Positions 6,134 to 6,547 of a DNA stretch of 6,547 bases are shown one piece after another (within the stretch, counting starts at the first letter, position 1; each line of letters opens with the position of its first letter). Source of the DNA: Dehalococcoidia bacterium (lineage in GTDB: Bacteria; Chloroflexota; Dehalococcoidia; Dehalococcoidales; G020351185). The position numbers and the translations under genes are program-made. The stretch lies in NCBI GenBank assembly GCA_030635945.1, contig DAOVXW010000035.1:1-6547 (forward strand), given 5' to 3'. Under the pieces are notes generated by a model, which saw only the letters and a list, made by a program, of their open reading frames with translations, was not told the origin of the DNA and did no database searches.

Positions 6134-6547
6134 ACCGGGTATTTAATCCTTGCTTTCTTTATTTCCCGAGTACTGAAAAGCATTAGGCAGTCCGTAATGC
6201 CTGTTTCAGAAGATATATTTTCCGCCGTTTGCCGACATTCTTCCCTGGTATACCCGTGTATCATGGCGAAAATATTATATTGCCAGAGCGGGTTGGTTTC
6301 TCTTTCGTAGCAGTGGCTCACCTGCGGCAATAATGCCAGTTTTTTACCAATGGTATTAACTTTTTCCGCAGGCACAATCCAGCATGTCATTGCGTTTGCC
6401 GTAAAACCGGCTTTGCGATGATTTAATGCGGCCCCGAAGCGTCGCATTATGCGTCGCTGCAACAGGGAAGTGCAGTGTGAAATGAATTCGTTTTCACTCA
6501 ATCCCAGCCTGGCTGACATTTGCGCAAATGGGTGACTAACCAGTGGC
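6130..6547 (-). CDS. ahbB: Siroheme decarboxylase subunit, AhbB-like (AsnC/Lrp fold), 5' end beyond window
   Basis: AhbA and AhbB together remove the acetate carboxyls of siroheme to make 12,18-didecarboxysiroheme in the alternative heme pathway; NirD, L, G and H are relatives in heme d1 synthesis. The frame is open to the right edge. The visible 139 codons (the last partly cut) begin PLVSHPFAQ and continue through MSARLGLSENEF, the end of the winged-helix region. Then come LLQRRIMRRFGAALNHRKAGF, split here as LLQRRIMRRFG plus AALNHRKAGF, then TANAMTCWIVP, SHCYERETNPLWQYNIFAMI and the C-terminal FSTREIKKARIKY. The methionine codon at 6519 is internal, because the codons before it still match the family; about 20-30 N-terminal residues are missing. 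The HRKAGFTANAM and STRExKK motifs suggest AhbB rather than AhbA (from memory of the family). It overlaps sirC by 4 bases. An AhbA gene or fused domain is expected just upstream. A plain Lrp-type DNA-binding regulator is unlikely given the gene context and these motifs. Confidence 0.87.
   Translation of the reverse strand, partial: PLVSHPFAQMSARLGLSENEFISHCTSLLQRRIMRRFGAALNHRKAGFTANAMTCWIVPAEKVNTIGKKLALLPQVSHCYERETNPLWQYNIFAMIHGYTREECRQTAENISSETGITDCLMLFSTREIKKARIKYPV

Noticed and set aside
6517..6519. ATG as the start of the ahbB-like gene
   Set aside because: The codons upstream of it (reading PLVSHPFAQ) are still in frame and fit the family, so this methionine is internal and the gene runs off the window.
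1..6547. Mobile element, CRISPR array, tRNA, riboswitch or phage-related system
   Set aside because: Coding sequence with recognised housekeeping motifs fills the window. I see no inverted or direct repeats, RNA gene or spacer large enough for a riboswitch.

Overview
The window is one densely packed tetrapyrrole (heme/siroheme/corrinoid precursor) biosynthesis operon. It is transcribed entirely from the minus strand and cut at both ends. In transcription order (high to low coordinates) it holds: the 3' part of an AhbB-type siroheme decarboxylase subunit gene, a sirC-type precorrin-2 dehydrogenase gene, hemA (glutamyl-tRNA reductase), hemC (hydroxymethylbilane synthase), a fused cobA/hemD gene (uroporphyrinogen-III C-methyltransferase plus uroporphyrinogen-III synthase), hemB (porphobilinogen synthase), and the first 255 codons of hemL (glutamate-1-semialdehyde aminomutase). 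Apart from an 11-base gap before hemL and a 28-base gap before hemA, the window is coding. Neighbouring genes overlap by 4 bases (ahbB/sirC and hemA/hemC) or 17 bases (hemC/cobA-hemD), or abut with no gap (cobA-hemD/hemB). This points to one polycistronic mRNA with translational coupling.

Together the genes describe a nearly complete route. HemA and HemL turn glutamyl-tRNA into 5-aminolevulinate (C5 pathway). HemB makes porphobilinogen, HemC hydroxymethylbilane and the HemD domain uroporphyrinogen III. The CobA domain methylates this to precorrin-2, and SirC oxidises precorrin-2 to sirohydrochlorin. AhbB, with an AhbA partner that should lie just beyond the right edge, decarboxylates siroheme to 12,18-didecarboxysiroheme. 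This is the siroheme-dependent (Ahb) heme pathway known from sulfate reducers and archaea. No gene for the classical protoporphyrin branch (hemE, hemF/N, hemG/Y, hemH) and no ahbC or ahbD is present in the visible part.

The organism is most likely an anaerobic bacterium. The evidence is the C5 pathway, the CobA-HemD fusion, the Ahb decarboxylase and the cysteine-rich Zn-type HemB. The compact hemA-hemC-cobA/hemD-hemB-hemL order and moderate base composition fit the Dehalococcoidia (Chloroflexota). Anaerobic Firmicutes or Desulfobacterota cannot be excluded, and this placement is inference from memory of gene order rather than a search.

I see no mobile element, RNA gene, CRISPR array, repeat or convincing promoter or terminator. 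The many open frames on the plus strand are shadows of the minus-strand genes. The window is a conventional biosynthetic operon. Its most interesting aspect is the genetic linkage of the Ahb branch to the complete precursor pathway, not an undescribed system.
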